Part shown: positions 33,979 through 44,805 of the stretch, in pieces
How positions within the stretch are numbered: position 1 is the stretch's first letter
Layout: every line of letters begins with the position of its first letter
Assembly: GCF_027921745.1 (NCBI RefSeq)
Contig: NC_079238.1
Coordinates: 2,418,001-2,482,000, forward strand
DNA length: 64,000 bases
Direction: 5' to 3'
Origin: Schizosaccharomyces osmophilus
Taxonomy: Eukaryota; Ascomycota; Schizosaccharomycetes; Schizosaccharomycetales; Schizosaccharomycetaceae
Notes under the pieces: generated by a model
Databases searched by the model: none
What the model saw: only the letters and a program-made list of their open reading frames with translations
Told to the model about the DNA's origin: nothing
Position numbers and translations under genes: made by a program

Positions 33979-35243
33979 ATGCAAAAGGATACGGAAAGTA
34001 ATCCGTGGCCTGACTCGTTGAAGGAGTTTATAGGTAAATGTATTCAAGATGCTGAAGAAAACAACCACGTTGGTTTGCAAGACGAAGTAAAAATTTTGAT
34101 TTCTCGCCAATATGAAAACGGAAATATATGGAATATAGATTGGTCGACTATGAATTTGGATGCTCTACGAAAATTAACTGCAATTCAGGATCAGATGCAG
34201 GAAGACAAGAAACGTAAGCTAGATCAACCAAGCAATAATTCAGTCTCCGGCGATCAAACAGAACGAGCAAAAAAAGAGAAGAGGAAGCGTAGGTTTCTTG
34301 CTGATGAACGCTCATCTACTGCTTCCACACCAGTGGAACCCGAAAAGTCCATTAACGATGGAGCAATCGTTGGAAGATCCACTGCTTTGGAAAAAAGATA
34401 CCTCCGTTTAACTTCCGATCCTGACCCCAATACCATTCGACCGCTTCCAATTCTGAAACAAACGCTAGAATTGCTGAAAAGGAAATGGAAAGAAGAAAAA
34501 AACTACGCGTATATCTGCGACCAATTTAAAAGTCTTAGACAAGATCTTACTGTTCAAAGAATACAAAATGATTTTTCCGCGTTGGTTTATGAGATTCATG
34601 CCCGAATAGCTTTAGAAAAGGTACATCCCTATTATGTTTTATATACTAACAATCGTTTAGGGCGATGTAGGTGAATACAATCAATGCCAGACTCAATTGT
34701 TTCATTTGTATGGGTTTGGCGTCCCCGGAAAAGTCAAAGAATTCTTAGCATATAGAATCCTTTACATACTTTACACAAAAAACCGGTCAGGTAAGTACTT
34801 AATTTCACTGCGTTTCTTTCTAACAACTTGAAGAAATGAACAGTCTTTTGGCAAATTTGGCAGATGAAGAAAAAGAGGATCCTGCTGTTCAGCATGCTTT
34901 AGAGGTTAGGTCAGCAATTGCTACTGCTGATTATTACAAGTTCTTTCAGTTATATTTATCTGCTCCCAATATGGGAGGATACTTGATGGATCTTTTTGTT
35001 GAAAGAGAACGCGTCAACGCCATGTACATGATTTCAAAGGCTTACCGCCCATCCGTTCCTGTTGATTTTATAGCCAATACTTTGGCGTTTGAAGACATGG
35101 ATGAATGTAGAAACTTTCTTATTGATTGCCAATCTTTGTTCGACCCGAATGATTCAGAACGTGTACTAATGAAAGAAAGCATCGACAAATTCGATGCCAT
35201 CAAGAAGAAACATACGGTCGTTGATATTAAAGGGCAAATCTAA
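33979..35243 (+). CDS. Sac3/GANP-family protein, Thp3/LENG8-like
   Basis: Exons 33979-34620, 34661-34790 and 34834-35243 give 393 residues. The start is ATG 33979 ([17 protein letters not shown]). A basic nuclear-type stretch KKEKRKRRF lies near residue 95. The [14 protein letters not shown] / [12 protein letters not shown] block is the family's 'S..LEK.YLRLT..PDP..VRP...L', followed by [28 protein letters not shown], the Sac3 helix that mediates contacts with PCI proteins. The C-terminal half ([27 protein letters not shown]) completes the Sac3/PCI fold. Thp3-type proteins work with Csn12 and Sem1 in transcription elongation and mRNA maturation. Divergent from orc6; converges with bmc1. Confidence 0.88.
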
Positions 35244-35379
35244 ATACCGTCTTATAGCTTTTCATTTTTGATCGGTTATTAATACTAGATATAAATAGAA
35301 AAAATCGATACAAGTTTGGTCATATTTTGATGCTAAGAATTTCCCAAAATGATTCTCCTGAAAAGCCAATACAAATCCA

Positions 35380-36212
35380 CTAAGGATTTCTTTTCTTCCT
35401 ATATACGAATACATCTCTTTTTAAAAAACCTTTCTGTTCATAATTTTTTGGTTTCGTGTCTTCCGAACTTACAACAGTCTGAAGATCAAATCCATTTTGT
35501 TCTAAAATTTCAGGGAAATTTTCAGGCCGTATACGAATTTTAGGAAGTGATCTCTCAAATATCTAAGGGTTGTTAGTTATGTTTTATTGCAAAATGTGCT
35601 TCATACGGAATTTTTTTTTGCTGCTTTAAGATACGAATCCCATGACTGAGGCTCTATTATAAGTGCACCGTCTGTTTCCAAAACAGCATGCATATTTTTA
35701 AAAAATGCAAGCAAGCCTTCGTCTAGTCCATTTAAATGAATCCACTTGGTAATGGAGAGGGCTAGAATTGTGTGAAAGCGCTTTTTGGATTGCCATCTTT
35801 GGATATCCACGGCTTGAAACTGAACGTTGTGAGGAAATCCTTGTTCATTTAAGGATCCTTGAAACTTTTTTTGGATCCTTGAAAACTTTTTTATGCTGGA
35901 TATTGGGTAAAAATTGTGTCTTGAAATCATCGGACAGTGGTCATTCGAAGGGCCGATCCTCGAAGCAACAAATTCAAGATGCTTCTCTGCTTTCTTGATC
36001 AACGTTAAATCAATGTCAATTCCTAAAGCATACTTTACGTTAAATAAAGACGCAACCTGCGTTGTTATAGTTCCATTATTACAGCCGACATCCAGAACAG
36101 ACGTGTTTTCAAATAAATCATATGGTAAAGCTTTGATTCGAGAATCTAGTACAGATCCATCGCCTCGCATAGAGTAATAGTTTTGATAGTTCCCATAGCG
36201 TTCGGTAAACAT
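35380..36212 (-). CDS. bmc1: Bin3/MePCE-family methyltransferase, Bmc1-like
   Basis: Two exons on the minus strand, 36212-35607 and 35562-35380, joined by a GTATGA...CTAAC...TTAG intron, give 262 residues; S. pombe Bmc1 is about 268 from memory. The long single-exon reading stops inside the intron (35601). Motifs are the N-terminal FTERYGNYQNYYSMR, the AdoMet site VLDVGCNNGTITTQVA, LGIDIDLTLIKKAE, the Bin3-domain signature SITKWIHLNGLDEGL, and IIEPQSWDSYLKAAKK; exon 2 supplies IRIRPENFPEILEQNGFDL and the closing GFLKRDVFVYRK. The family methylates the gamma-phosphate cap of 7SK-like RNAs. The fission yeast protein is known as a telomerase RNA (TER1) holoenzyme component. The window thus holds two telomerase-linked genes, est1 and bmc1. 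Confidence 0.9.
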
Positions 36213-36603
36213 GAAAAAGATATTTGACTGGAAACTCTGAAAGTAGATTCGACGTAACAGTGCGTGCAAATATTATTCTTGTAAACAATTAGTTAGAAGT
36301 AAAGTTTTTCTATTATACTTTTGGATGAGCCTTTTACCAGATTTGTAGCATATTTCGACGCACCTGTACACTGGGTATCTTCATGCCAGGCAGTATGGGT
36401 AGCTGAAGCAAGAAAAGGTGAAAATCGTTTATTGTATCTACATACTATGCTAATTACATATCAGTTTTCTACGGCGAAAAGTAAAACATAAAGAAATTTG
36501 TTAAGCTGCTATTATCTCTATGTAAATCCAGCATGGACCAAAATAGAGTGTAAGCATGAGTTACAAGGCAAAAAGAAAGCATTAAAAATTTTCTGTATCT
36601 AAA
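36213..36603. other. Intergenic region bmc1 - phosducin-like gene
   Basis: About 390 bp holding the bmc1 promoter and the 3' UTR of the phosducin-like gene, both on the minus strand. Nothing else recognised. Confidence 0.4.
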
Positions 36604-37417
36604 TTAATCAAAATCATCATAATCCTCCTCTTCATCAGCCTCATTGTCACGACGACCAGATTCAAAGTTTAGAGAACTAGATTCACGAAGAGGAGCTATT
36701 TCACCTTCCTTAAGCGCGCCAGCATGAACCAATGCCTTAGCAACATCGTAAACAGTAGTTCCCATACCTCCCAAAGTTGTTAAAGTCAAAAATTGCTGCT
36801 GTAGATCACCGTGACCATACACAAGCAAAGTAGGCATCATGATGTCGGGATAATTTTCGACTGCTTGCTTGCCGGCAATTTTCACAAACTTAATTTGTGG
36901 GTACATGGGAGCTAAACGCTCAAGAATACCGTTCAAGAGTTTACAGGCAGGGATACTGGTTACAAAGTTAGCAAGACCATATTCGCAAAAATTTACCAAG
37001 AGGCAGAACAGGAACACTTACGAATCTTGAAACATGTGCACAACGACGAAAACATTTTTACTATCTTCTGTAACTTCTTGGGTGTATTCAGGCTTAGAAA
37101 TTGGGTAAACGGAGCCATATTTTGCTTTCGACATTCTCTGTTTCCATTCCTCAATCCGCTTGTTTCGATAGATCTGCAAAAATTCATCATCCTCTTCATC
37201 TTCTAACTCATCAAGTTCGTCTAAAGTTTTCTTTTCTAACCGATTTTCGTGTGCAAGCTCTTTGGCATCTACCAATGCATCGTCCAGCACATCGTCCACA
37301 TCGGGTTCTTTTTCGGGTAAGATCCCTTTCGAACGTAAAATGTCGTTCCTTATACATTAATTTTCTAACAAATAAAATCTTTTTGACTTACCACTCGGTA
37401 TCCTCGTTAGGATCCAT
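36604..37417 (-). CDS. Phosducin-like protein (Plp2/PDCL3 type)
   Basis: Three exons on the minus strand, 37417-37392, 37348-37022 and 36955-36604, give 234 residues. The N-terminal acidic helical part (WNDILRSKGILPEKEP, then LDELEDEEDDEFLQIYRNKRIEEW) matches the family's 'TEWNDILR.KGILPPK' start. The C-terminal half is a thioredoxin fold without the CxxC (HMFQDSIPACKLLNGILERLA, FVKIAGKQAVENYPD, MPTLLVYGHGDLQQQF, LGGMGTTVYDVAKAL) and ends in an acidic tail. Proteins of this type act as co-chaperones of the CCT/TRiC chaperonin for actin, tubulin and cell-cycle proteins. Gene order fits SPBC2A9.09 from memory. Confidence 0.9.
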
Positions 37418-37730
37418 GAATAACGCTGTTTTTGCTGAACCAGCTTTGCTACTGCTTCCTTTCAAGCTCTTCACTTGTATTATATTCCCTTTATTAGACT
37501 ATATGCCAGTTGATTTGAGTAGAATATAGCTATAATTTAACGATCATAAAAAATACTTTGTTAAATGACAGTGCGTAGAACGAGAAAGCTCCTAAAGATA
37601 CATAACGAAATCTGTAAATCATGTTATTTTGGTCTGCGTGGGCACATCCTTCTTGCTTGTTTTACACTCGCCAAGGTCTACCAAGGCAAGGCAGGTTTTG
37701 CTTCATACCAGAAACACGCTATTGTAGAAG

Positions 37731-38706
37731 ATGGTAAAATCAACAAGCGTGACCCGACTGGATGGTAAGTAGAAGAAAGAGAGTAAAAACATTTGGAATA
37801 ATCTGTTTGGAAGCCCGGGAGTGTAAGCTTGGGTTTTGTTGACACTTCCCTAAAGGAAATGCCATTGGAGGTGGAGACTTTGATGTTGTATTTGTTTTCC
37901 AATTGCTTTGGATAGCATTTATTTATACTTATATTGATCTGGAATCTAATACTTTTGTAGGTCTGCCTTTGGCCGCAAGTGTGGATGATGAATCGACAGA
38001 AAGAAAACTAGAAAGCCATAAAAAACAGGCGAAATTAATCCTCAAAAGACTAACTCCATCATCTGAGAGACAAGCCTCCATTGAAGCTGGCGACTATTCA
38101 TTTCAGTATGTAACTATCGTAAACTGCAAAATTCCTGCAAATATGAAGAAGATTGGTTATTAACGTGGAATAGTTATATTATCGACCATGGAATTTCGTA
38201 CCTTTGTATTTGTGACCGCTCGTACCCTCGAAAGCTTGCGTTCTCATATTTGGAAGAACTAGCGGTTGAGTTTTGGGGCACCTACGGCGAAGAGGCCTTG
38301 CAGCCAGGCTTGCGTCCCTTTGCATTTGTACAATTTGGTAAGCAGAAATTAGTGGTGGATGATAAGAAATGGAAAAAAAGACTAACTTGGTGTGTGTGCA
38401 GATATCTTTATGCAGAAATCCAAGCGTGTTTACAATACGCCTCGTGCAAATGACAACTTGGACAAGCTTAATACAGAATTGAAGGATGTTACGAAAGTTA
38501 TGACAAAAAATATTGAAGATCTACTTTATCGAGGTGATTCCTTAGAGAAAATGAGCGACTTGAGTTCTGATTTAAGGTTTTCTAGCGCCAAATACAAAAA
38601 GGCTGCTCGTCGTGTCAACTTGGAAGCTCTGTGGAAGCAATATGGACCTGTTTCTATTGTTGTGTTCTTGTTCGTCGTCTTAATCTATTGGCGCTTTTTT
38701 ACTTGA
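37731..38706 (+). CDS. sec22: R-SNARE Sec22, ER-Golgi traffic
   Basis: Four exons, 37731-37764, 37961-38105, 38174-38337 and 38402-38706, give 215 residues, the family length. Exon 1 (MVKSTSVTRLDG) joins GLPLAASVDDE, giving the longin-domain start. The longin domain continues with YIIDHGISYLCICDRSYPRKLAFSYLEEL. The SNARE helix begins near RANDNLDKLNTELKDVTKVM, with the zero-layer Arg in the DLLYRGDSLEKMSDLSSDL heptads. A C-terminal hydrophobic anchor (VSIVVFLFVVLIYWRFF) closes the protein. It drives fusion of vesicles between ER and Golgi. The promoter is shared with the divergent phosducin-like gene (313 bp apart). Confidence 0.95.
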
Positions 38707-39549
38707 TGAATTCTGGTGAGCTTTCCCCGAATCCTTGATTCGTCAAGGGGTTTTTAAACGAAGAAGGTGGTTATAAAAGAAGGGCCTTGATAAGACGCTT
38801 TCAACATTGAAGGATGTTGGCTCTTCCTTCGTTTGGAAAAGGAATGTTAAATGAATCCACACATACTCCAATACGCCCAGGAAAAAAACAAATTATCATA
38901 TTCGGGAATGCATGTCTTTCTCAGAGGAAGAGAAATGTTTGTAATATTTTAGATTTGCTTAATGATGATGTTAGAATAACAAGCAATCTCTATTCATTTT
39001 AATGCCACTAATTTGACTTTTAATATAAACTTCCGGACTCTTCATAGCAATGGGATACAAAGCAAAATAAGCTACCAACGAAATTGATTAGCAGTCTTGT
39101 ATTCTTTCAAGAAATTGGACTTAGTCTACACAATCAACCTGCTCTGTTCAATACGTTCCATCGGGTATGAAAACTGATAGCACACATACTTCTTTAAAAC
39201 AGTGAATTTCATTCATTTCATTTCTTCTTTTATATAAAGAAAGCTTGATTTAATTTCAAAATGCTGTCAGTGAAAGAACTTCTATGAAGTATAGGGTGAT
39301 TCCTTATTTGAACAGCCCACTGTACTTTACCAGATTCAGACGTCTTAAATTGAAGAAATCGTCAAATTCTTCTAAACAATAAAAAAAAGAATAAATATAA
39401 AAGAAGAGACTCAATTGTTATATTCCTTAAAATACTATCCACAAAACAACAACAACAGTCAGCGAAAACAGAATTATTCATCGTCGGTTGACGACGAACA
39501 TTTAATTTGCTTCACCGAAGTGTTTCTTGAGATATGAAAACATTGCACC
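38707..39549. other. Intergenic region sec22 - small candidate gene
   Basis: AT-rich DNA with the sec22 3' UTR, including an inverted repeat just after the stop (CCCCGAATCCTTGATTCGTCAAGGGG-like hairpin around 38726-38752). No other gene recognised. Confidence 0.35.
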
Positions 39550-39823
39550 ATGTCTTCGTCTCCGAATAGTTTGCCAAATTCTGACATAAGTTGTTGCTTC
39601 CCTATAAGTCACTTCTTTCATCGGCTGCTGAAACGAAGAACCATGTAAGTTTTATACTTCAATTCGTTATTACTTTCAATTCACTAATGACAATAGACCC
39701 TGTAAATCAGTTCCTATTGTTCGTGTGCAAGAAGCAACTCCTCGCAATTCGTCTGTTGCTTATGAACAGCATTATGGGAAAACGACTCCCTCTTCTTCTT
39801 CTTCCTCTCCTACAAAAGAATAA
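39550..39823 (+). CDS. Candidate small spliced gene, 73 residues
   Basis: Two exons, 39550-39644 and 39697-39823, form a complete 73-residue frame from ATG to TAA. The 52-nt intron has a perfect GTAAGT donor and a CTAAT branch nine bases before its AG, as in true introns of this window. The protein starts MSSSPNSLPNSDISCCF, has a basic helix (FFHRLLKRRTI), then PCKSVPIVRVQEATPRNSS and a Ser-rich end. It has no membrane segment. I do not recognise a family. The unspliced frame is different, so the ORF exists only after splicing, which supports a real gene. It lies in a 1.6-kb gap between sec22 and hpz1. Conservation in sister species would decide. Confidence 0.5.
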
Positions 39824-40288
39824 CGCTTTTATTCCTCTGTAAAAGCATAGAGGCTATTGGTGAAAAGAAGATGGTTCACAATGCAATCTGCGCGCTGTAG
39901 ATTTCGTAAGGATCATAGTTTTTATCATTTCACTCTTGATGCTATTCATTCATTGCTTTTGAAGCTCTTTTGGCATGATTCTCCCTTGGGTATGCAAGTG
40001 ATTCACGTTCACTTATTTTACAGCAAATCAAAAGATTTATCTTTATTTTGAAAGCCTTTCACTCTAATTTATTTACTTTTTATTTATTTATCTATTTATT
40101 TATCTATTTATTCAATATTTCGATTTTTCTGCATATTTGACTGCTCCTACTATTATGCCTTATGATGACACTACTTCCTTCCTGTTTACAAATTCAGAAG
40201 TTATATTTTGTAGACAGTTGTCCCTAAACCCCAAAAAGAAAGCATTCATTTTCACAAGTTTTTTTAATTCTATTATATACATTTTACC
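39824..40288. repeat. AT-rich spacer with TATT/TATC tetranucleotide runs
   Basis: Spacer before hpz1. At about 40,075-40,112 there is an imperfect tandem run of TATT/TATC units. A further TTTA run lies inside hpz1 intron 1 (near 40,398-40,420). No gene recognised. Confidence 0.5.
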
Positions 40289-41369
40289 ATGGCTGAAGCC
40301 GGTGGAGGTTATCGTGTTGGTACGAAGTTGCACTTTGATGACAAGTAATGGGATGGTCGCATTGAATTATGCTACCACATTCCATTCCATTTTATTTAAT
40401 TTTTATTTATTTATTTATTTTTGTCAAAAAGGCTTCATTTCAAAAATGCTGACGTTTAGAAATTGCCAAAACTGGCAGAGCAGGTTGCAAGAGTAACCTT
40501 TGTGGAAGGTATTGGCATTCTTTATACAGTTGTTTGTTTGTTTTTTGTTTCTCTTAAAGATTCTTATCCAAGTGAAACTTTACTGAAAACTTTCTTGTGA
40601 TATCATTTTTGAATAGAATATACGCTAACAGAATTTTAAGATCAAAGATCGAACGTGGACAGCTTCGGTTTGGTTCGTTCGTTGATTCTGGTCGCTTTCA
40701 AAGCTGGATGTGGAGACACTGGGGTTGTGTTACTGAACGTGTTATTCAAAATGTAGAAACTAAGTTAGAAGGAAATATCGTCGACAACCTTGATGGTTTT
40801 GATGAAATAGAGGATGAGGAGGTTCAGCAAAAAGTTATACGAGCTTTCAAACAGGGCCATGTGGATGATGAAGATGTGGAAGCTTCACGTTCTATGGCAC
40901 CAGAAGATGACGAGAACGAAGAGGAAGATACGAAAGAAGAAAATTTGACCACGGAAGAAGAAGAAGAACCACTGGAAGAAGTCAAAGGAAAGCGAAAGCG
41001 TAGTACGAAAACTCCTTCTAAGAAAGCTGAACCCAAGTCATCAAAGAAAGATGCCAAAAAGCCAAAGCTTGAGGTTGTAAGCGACGAAGAGGCGGAAGAA
41101 TTGAAGGATGATGAAGAAGAAGATGAGCTCTTGCCAGAAAATGATGATGATGATGCTGAGGAGGATGGCGCAGATGAACGAGATGGTAGTGACTCAGAGG
41201 AAAAGTCTCCTAAGAAAACGATTGCCTCGGAACGCCCAAAGCGCTCAACTAGGTATGCTGAAAGTAACGTCGTGAAGCGGAGAAAAAGTAAAATTGACTG
41301 TACTAACATGGCAACAGGGCGCCTGTTAAGTACGCTGAAAGCGGTGAAGAATATTCTGATAGTGACTAG
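40289..41369 (+). CDS. hpz1: PARP-type zinc finger protein Hpz1
   Basis: Exons 40289-40319, 40460-40508, 40641-41252 and 41318-41369 give 247 residues. The first three exons build one PARP-type zinc finger at residues 5-60: YRVEIAKTGRAGCKSNLC, then KIERGQLRFGSF, and WMWRHWGCVT, with Cys, Cys, His and Cys ligands in the usual order. The rest is highly acidic with basic patches (GKRKRSTKTPSKK and SKKDAKKPK) and ends RAPVKYAESGEEYSDSD. Intron 2's acceptor was set after AATTTTAAG, eight bases past a CTAAC branch, which gives CGRSKIERGQ. Hpz1 binds damaged or nicked DNA through this finger; in S. pombe it is a nuclear protein with a role in replication fidelity or DNA-damage tolerance. Order fits SPBC2A9.07c. 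Confidence 0.88.
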
Positions 41370-41879
41370 TGAACTCGGACACGATATAAATACAATTTTT
41401 TTTTTGAGCATGAAATTATCTTGAAATACTACCTAAAACTACTTAGTTTCAATTAATGTTATCAAATCTCTGTAATTCATGATGATTAACAGACCTCTCT
41501 ATGAATTATAAAAGCAAAAGCATTTTTATTGACTTTACCATGGAAACACCGATATTCATTTTCTAGTTGATATCTTTATTGCTTTATATTTATTTTGAAA
41601 ATGAAATCTGAGAAGGTTTCTTTCAACATGCTACCTGTACCCGTAGGACTAAAGTGTCTGTTTACTCAGGCCGTCTATAGGCACCAACCATATACAAACC
41701 TAACCATAACAAAGATCTTTCACAATAACAACTTATACTTCTGTTGAAATTAATTTTTATAATCTATTTTCAAACATTTACTATTTATTTTAATTGCTGC
41801 AATATCTCATCCGGCAGGATTTTAAATTAAAGTGTTAAGAAAAGCTCATATCGATTGACTAGGATAATTAAGAGAAAAG
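41370..41879. other. Intergenic region hpz1 - nus1
   Basis: AT-rich 510-bp spacer with the hpz1 3' UTR and the nus1 promoter. Nothing else recognised. Confidence 0.4.
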
Positions 41880-42721
41880 ATGTTCCGTAGGATTCTTTAT
41901 TTCTTAGTCTACTGGCTGATACATAAGGCGTTTAGCGTTTACGCTTCTAGTCAGAACTGGATTTCATGGGGTAGCAACTATTTGTTGAATTTTCTCTACC
42001 ATCACCACTGTAGTCGTGACCTTATTCGCAGAGATACAATTAAATTGAACAAGAAACCAAGACATTTGTCTGTTTTATTGGAATGTCACGATAACACCGG
42101 GCTGGAAGGATTAATTCATGATACATGTGAACTAGCCGCATGGTGCATTTGTTCTGCTATACCCGAGCTTACGATTTATGAAAGAAAGGGTACGAGTTGA
42201 AACTATTTATTTCTATTTTCAGCATGATCGAATTCACATTATACTAACCTATAGGGTTCCTGAAACGATATCCTGAAGCTATGGAGAAAGCTATTTACTC
42301 TCATCTTCCATTTTATGTGGGCCGTGAAAAATGCGTTGTACAAGTTCGTAACTCCTGTTCAAATAATGAAAAAGAGCAAGAGGTACCCAAGGATTTGAAG
42401 GTCCATTTAATTGCCGAGGAGGACGGAAGAGATGCCATCATTGACTTAACCCGTGGACTAGCCGATTTGGCTACCAAGAAAGTAATAACGAGTGAACAAG
42501 TAACCCAAGAGTTGATTGACAAAGAGTTGACTGAAAGCGTTATTCCGGAGCCTGACCTATTAATTATTTTCTCACCCTACCTCAAATTACGAGGGTTCCC
42601 TCCTTGGCAGTTGCGTTTGTGTGAAATTTTCCATGACCCAGTCTTTACCAGTCCCAGCTATTTGAGTTTTTATAAAGCACTCACCAGATACTCCACTGCT
42701 GAGATGCGCCTTGGTCATTGA
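41880..42721 (+). CDS. nus1: Dehydrodolichyl diphosphate synthase subunit Nus1 (NgBR-like)
   Basis: Exons 41880-42189 and 42255-42721 give 258 residues. An N-terminal hydrophobic segment (ILYFLVYWLIHKAF) anchors the protein in the ER. The cis-prenyltransferase-like domain follows: HLSVLLECHDNTGLEGLIHDTCELAAWC resembles the 'P.H..v...e.....L..l..l..W' start, and later IPEPDLLIIFSPYLKLRGFPPWQLRLCEI is the 'EPDL...fG...s..GfpPW..R..E' block. It ends with AEMRLGH, the C-terminal RxG motif found in Nus1/NgBR subunits and needed for activity. With the catalytic Rer2-like subunit it makes dolichol for N-glycosylation. Confidence 0.93.
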
Positions 42722-43166
42722 GAGAACACAGAGTTAAACTTTACTAATGACAACTATTTTCCATTCGCTCTTTTATTACGAAACTTTATCTTTTTTTCTT
42801 CATAAAGTACATACTTCGGTGTGATTATGATTCCATTGCTCATGTGTTTAAAGAGTGCTTTAGGATTTGACAAGAGAAAACAGTATGGATTTCTACGATT
42901 TTATTAGTTTATATTTCAACCTTCTTTAAGAATAGTAACAACGAGTTTCCGTTGAAATGTATTTACGAATTGCAAATTAAAACTTCATTTGGTTTGTTTA
43001 GTACCGTACAAAGTGCCTAGTTTCAATAACTTTAAAGTATCGTTTTGCAGCTCCTTATTTGAACACCAACTGGGGGAGTAGGTTGACGCATCAGCAGGCT
43101 CGCACACAGTCTCTCTTTTCACTACCGTCCTTACTCCTTGGACGAAGAGAATTAGAGCTAATAACA
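42722..43166. other. Intergenic region nus1 - tvp23
   Basis: AT-rich 445-bp spacer. A minus-strand ORF (42985-43287) overlaps the tvp23 start and looks like antisense shadow. Nothing else recognised. Confidence 0.4.
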
Positions 43167-43836
43167 ATGAATTCACAAGATGCTCCAGTCGTTCCAGATG
43201 AAGAGAGGAACGCTTTTCGAGTACCAAGAATGTTTCGAATGTCATCTCATCCAATGGTTCTGTTCTTCTTTTTATTCTTTCGAACAAGTGCCATTGTTGC
43301 GTATATTTTAGGAATGCTATTTACATCTAGCTTGTATGTTGTGAGACTTGAAAGTAGAAAGATGCGAGTTGCTGTTTGCTAACCCGGGTTTGGTGTTTAG
43401 TATGCTTTTATTTATCTTAATATTTACATTATTGGCAATGGATCTCTGGACAGTGAAAAACGTTTCGGGTCGATTGCTTGTCGGATTGAGATGGAGAAAT
43501 GAAACGGGTGTTGATGGTGAAAGTATATGGATTTTTGAGTCGGCTGACCCCAATCGTCCACGAAATACCATAGACCAAAAAGTATTTTGGTATGGACTGT
43601 ATATTTACCCGGCGGTTTGGGGCCTATTGGCTATCCTAGCGTTGGTTCGCTTCCAATTTTTGTGGCTTTCTCTTGTAGCAATAGGCATTTCACTAACGTC
43701 TGTCAATACCGCTGCGTACAGCCGATGTGACAAAGATGCTAAGAGACGATGGGCTACGGAACTTGTGGAATCGAATTCTTCTGGATTTGTATCCCAATTC
43801 CTTTCAAGGGTCTTTGTAAAGCGATTTTTTGGCTAA
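43167..43836 (+). CDS. tvp23: Golgi membrane protein Tvp23 (DUF846)
   Basis: Exons 43167-43333 and 43401-43836 give 200 residues, the family length. There are four hydrophobic segments: SSHPMVLFFFLFFRTSAIVA, LLFILIFTLLAMDLWTVKN, YIYPAVWGLLAILALVRF and LWLSLVAIGISLTSVN. The DUF846 signatures are the LFFFLFFRTSAIVAYIL pair, DLWTVKNVSGRLLVGLRWRN with the invariant 'FW.VKNVtGR.LVGLRWWN' pattern, and FWYGLYIYP. It is a late-Golgi vesicle protein of unclear role. Order fits SPBC2A9.05c from memory. Confidence 0.93.
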
Positions 43837-44115
43837 ACTCCCGTAAATGCGCTTACGCTAAAGAGGAATCCATGCTATACTTCCGTTGTATGAAAGAAGA
43901 TACTTCATTTTCACATGTCTTTCTTTTCCTTTTCAGTTTCCGTTCCTTTTCAATCCTCACATCGAATCCTACTGGATGGGTTCCCTTTTTCCCGTAAATG
44001 GATATTATGAATCTCTCTTTATAATTATATGCATATGTTTCGTATTAAATTTTATTAAAACGATACTTGCTACCTATAAGATGATATTGCTGTATGATCA
44101 CCCGAGCTTATAAAG

Positions 44116-44310
44116 TCACTTTGTTACCTTGCCACCCATCATGGTCACATGTACCATGTAAACGTTCCGTAATTTTCTTACAAATTCTATTCTGTGTTCC
44201 GCTTCATAATCCCAGTTAACGAGCAGCATTGGGCGGCTTTTAATACCAAAAACTCCTTTCTCCGTAAACTTGGATTTATCATACACTTTATATAACCAAG
44301 AAGGCTCCAT
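44116..44310 (-). CDS. Candidate small gene, 64 residues or last exon of one
   Basis: A minus-strand frame from ATG 44310 to TGA 44116 encodes a basic, aromatic-rich peptide (MEPSWLYKVYDKSKF, then GIKSRPMLLVNWDYEAEH and LRNVYMVHVTMMGGKV). Its composition looks like a real soluble protein rather than random AT-rich translation. The frame is also open for another 25 codons upstream with a basic stretch (KLKQQRFKSV, GKRQKW), preceded by CTAAACAG that could be a 3' splice site. A 5' exon may therefore be missing. A mitochondrial ribosomal or assembly factor would fit its size and charge, but I do not recognise a family. It sits between tvp23 and san1, transcribed away from san1. Confidence 0.35.
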   Translation of the reverse strand: MEPSWLYKVYDKSKFTEKGVFGIKSRPMLLVNWDYEAEHRIEFVRKLRNVYMVHVTMMGGKVTK

Positions 44311-44805
44311 CCATTTTTGTCTTTTGCCTTGTATATTAACGGATTTAAAGCGCTGCTGTTTTAGTTTACTACTTGAAACTGATTCTGTTTAGTTGAGACA
44401 GATTATTTGGAATTTTGATACACAGCGTGCCCTTTCGATGGAGGATTTAAGAGTATTTAGGTTTCTTTTTTTGTTTTAAGCCTGTTTAATTTCTTGAAAT
44501 TCAGTTTGAACATCCATCTTGGTCAGTATTGACTTGGGTAGATTGTTTTCAAGCATTTTTTTGGTATATATTCATTCAGTTGGATTGTCATTTACGTGTA
44601 TTATATATACCCATAACTACGGCAATACCTGTTTGATACCAGAATTTGCATATACGTTTATCCCCTTTTTTATTTATTTCCATTTTCCTCATCTCTCATT
44701 GCTTTTGAGTTTGTCTTCTTCATTATCCGATCTCCTTTACCTGTCTTTATTATTTTCTTTTTGAACTTTTTTCCATCTCCGTCTGTTTTTGTTCTATAGC
44801 TTATC
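44311..44805. promoter_or_regulatory. T-rich leader/promoter of san1
   Basis: About 500 bp that is markedly T- and TC-rich on the plus strand, ending with a pyrimidine-rich tract right before the san1 ATG. A plus-strand open stretch (44519-44764) here is a by-product of this composition. Any 5' part of the small minus-strand candidate gene would also lie here. Confidence 0.4.
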
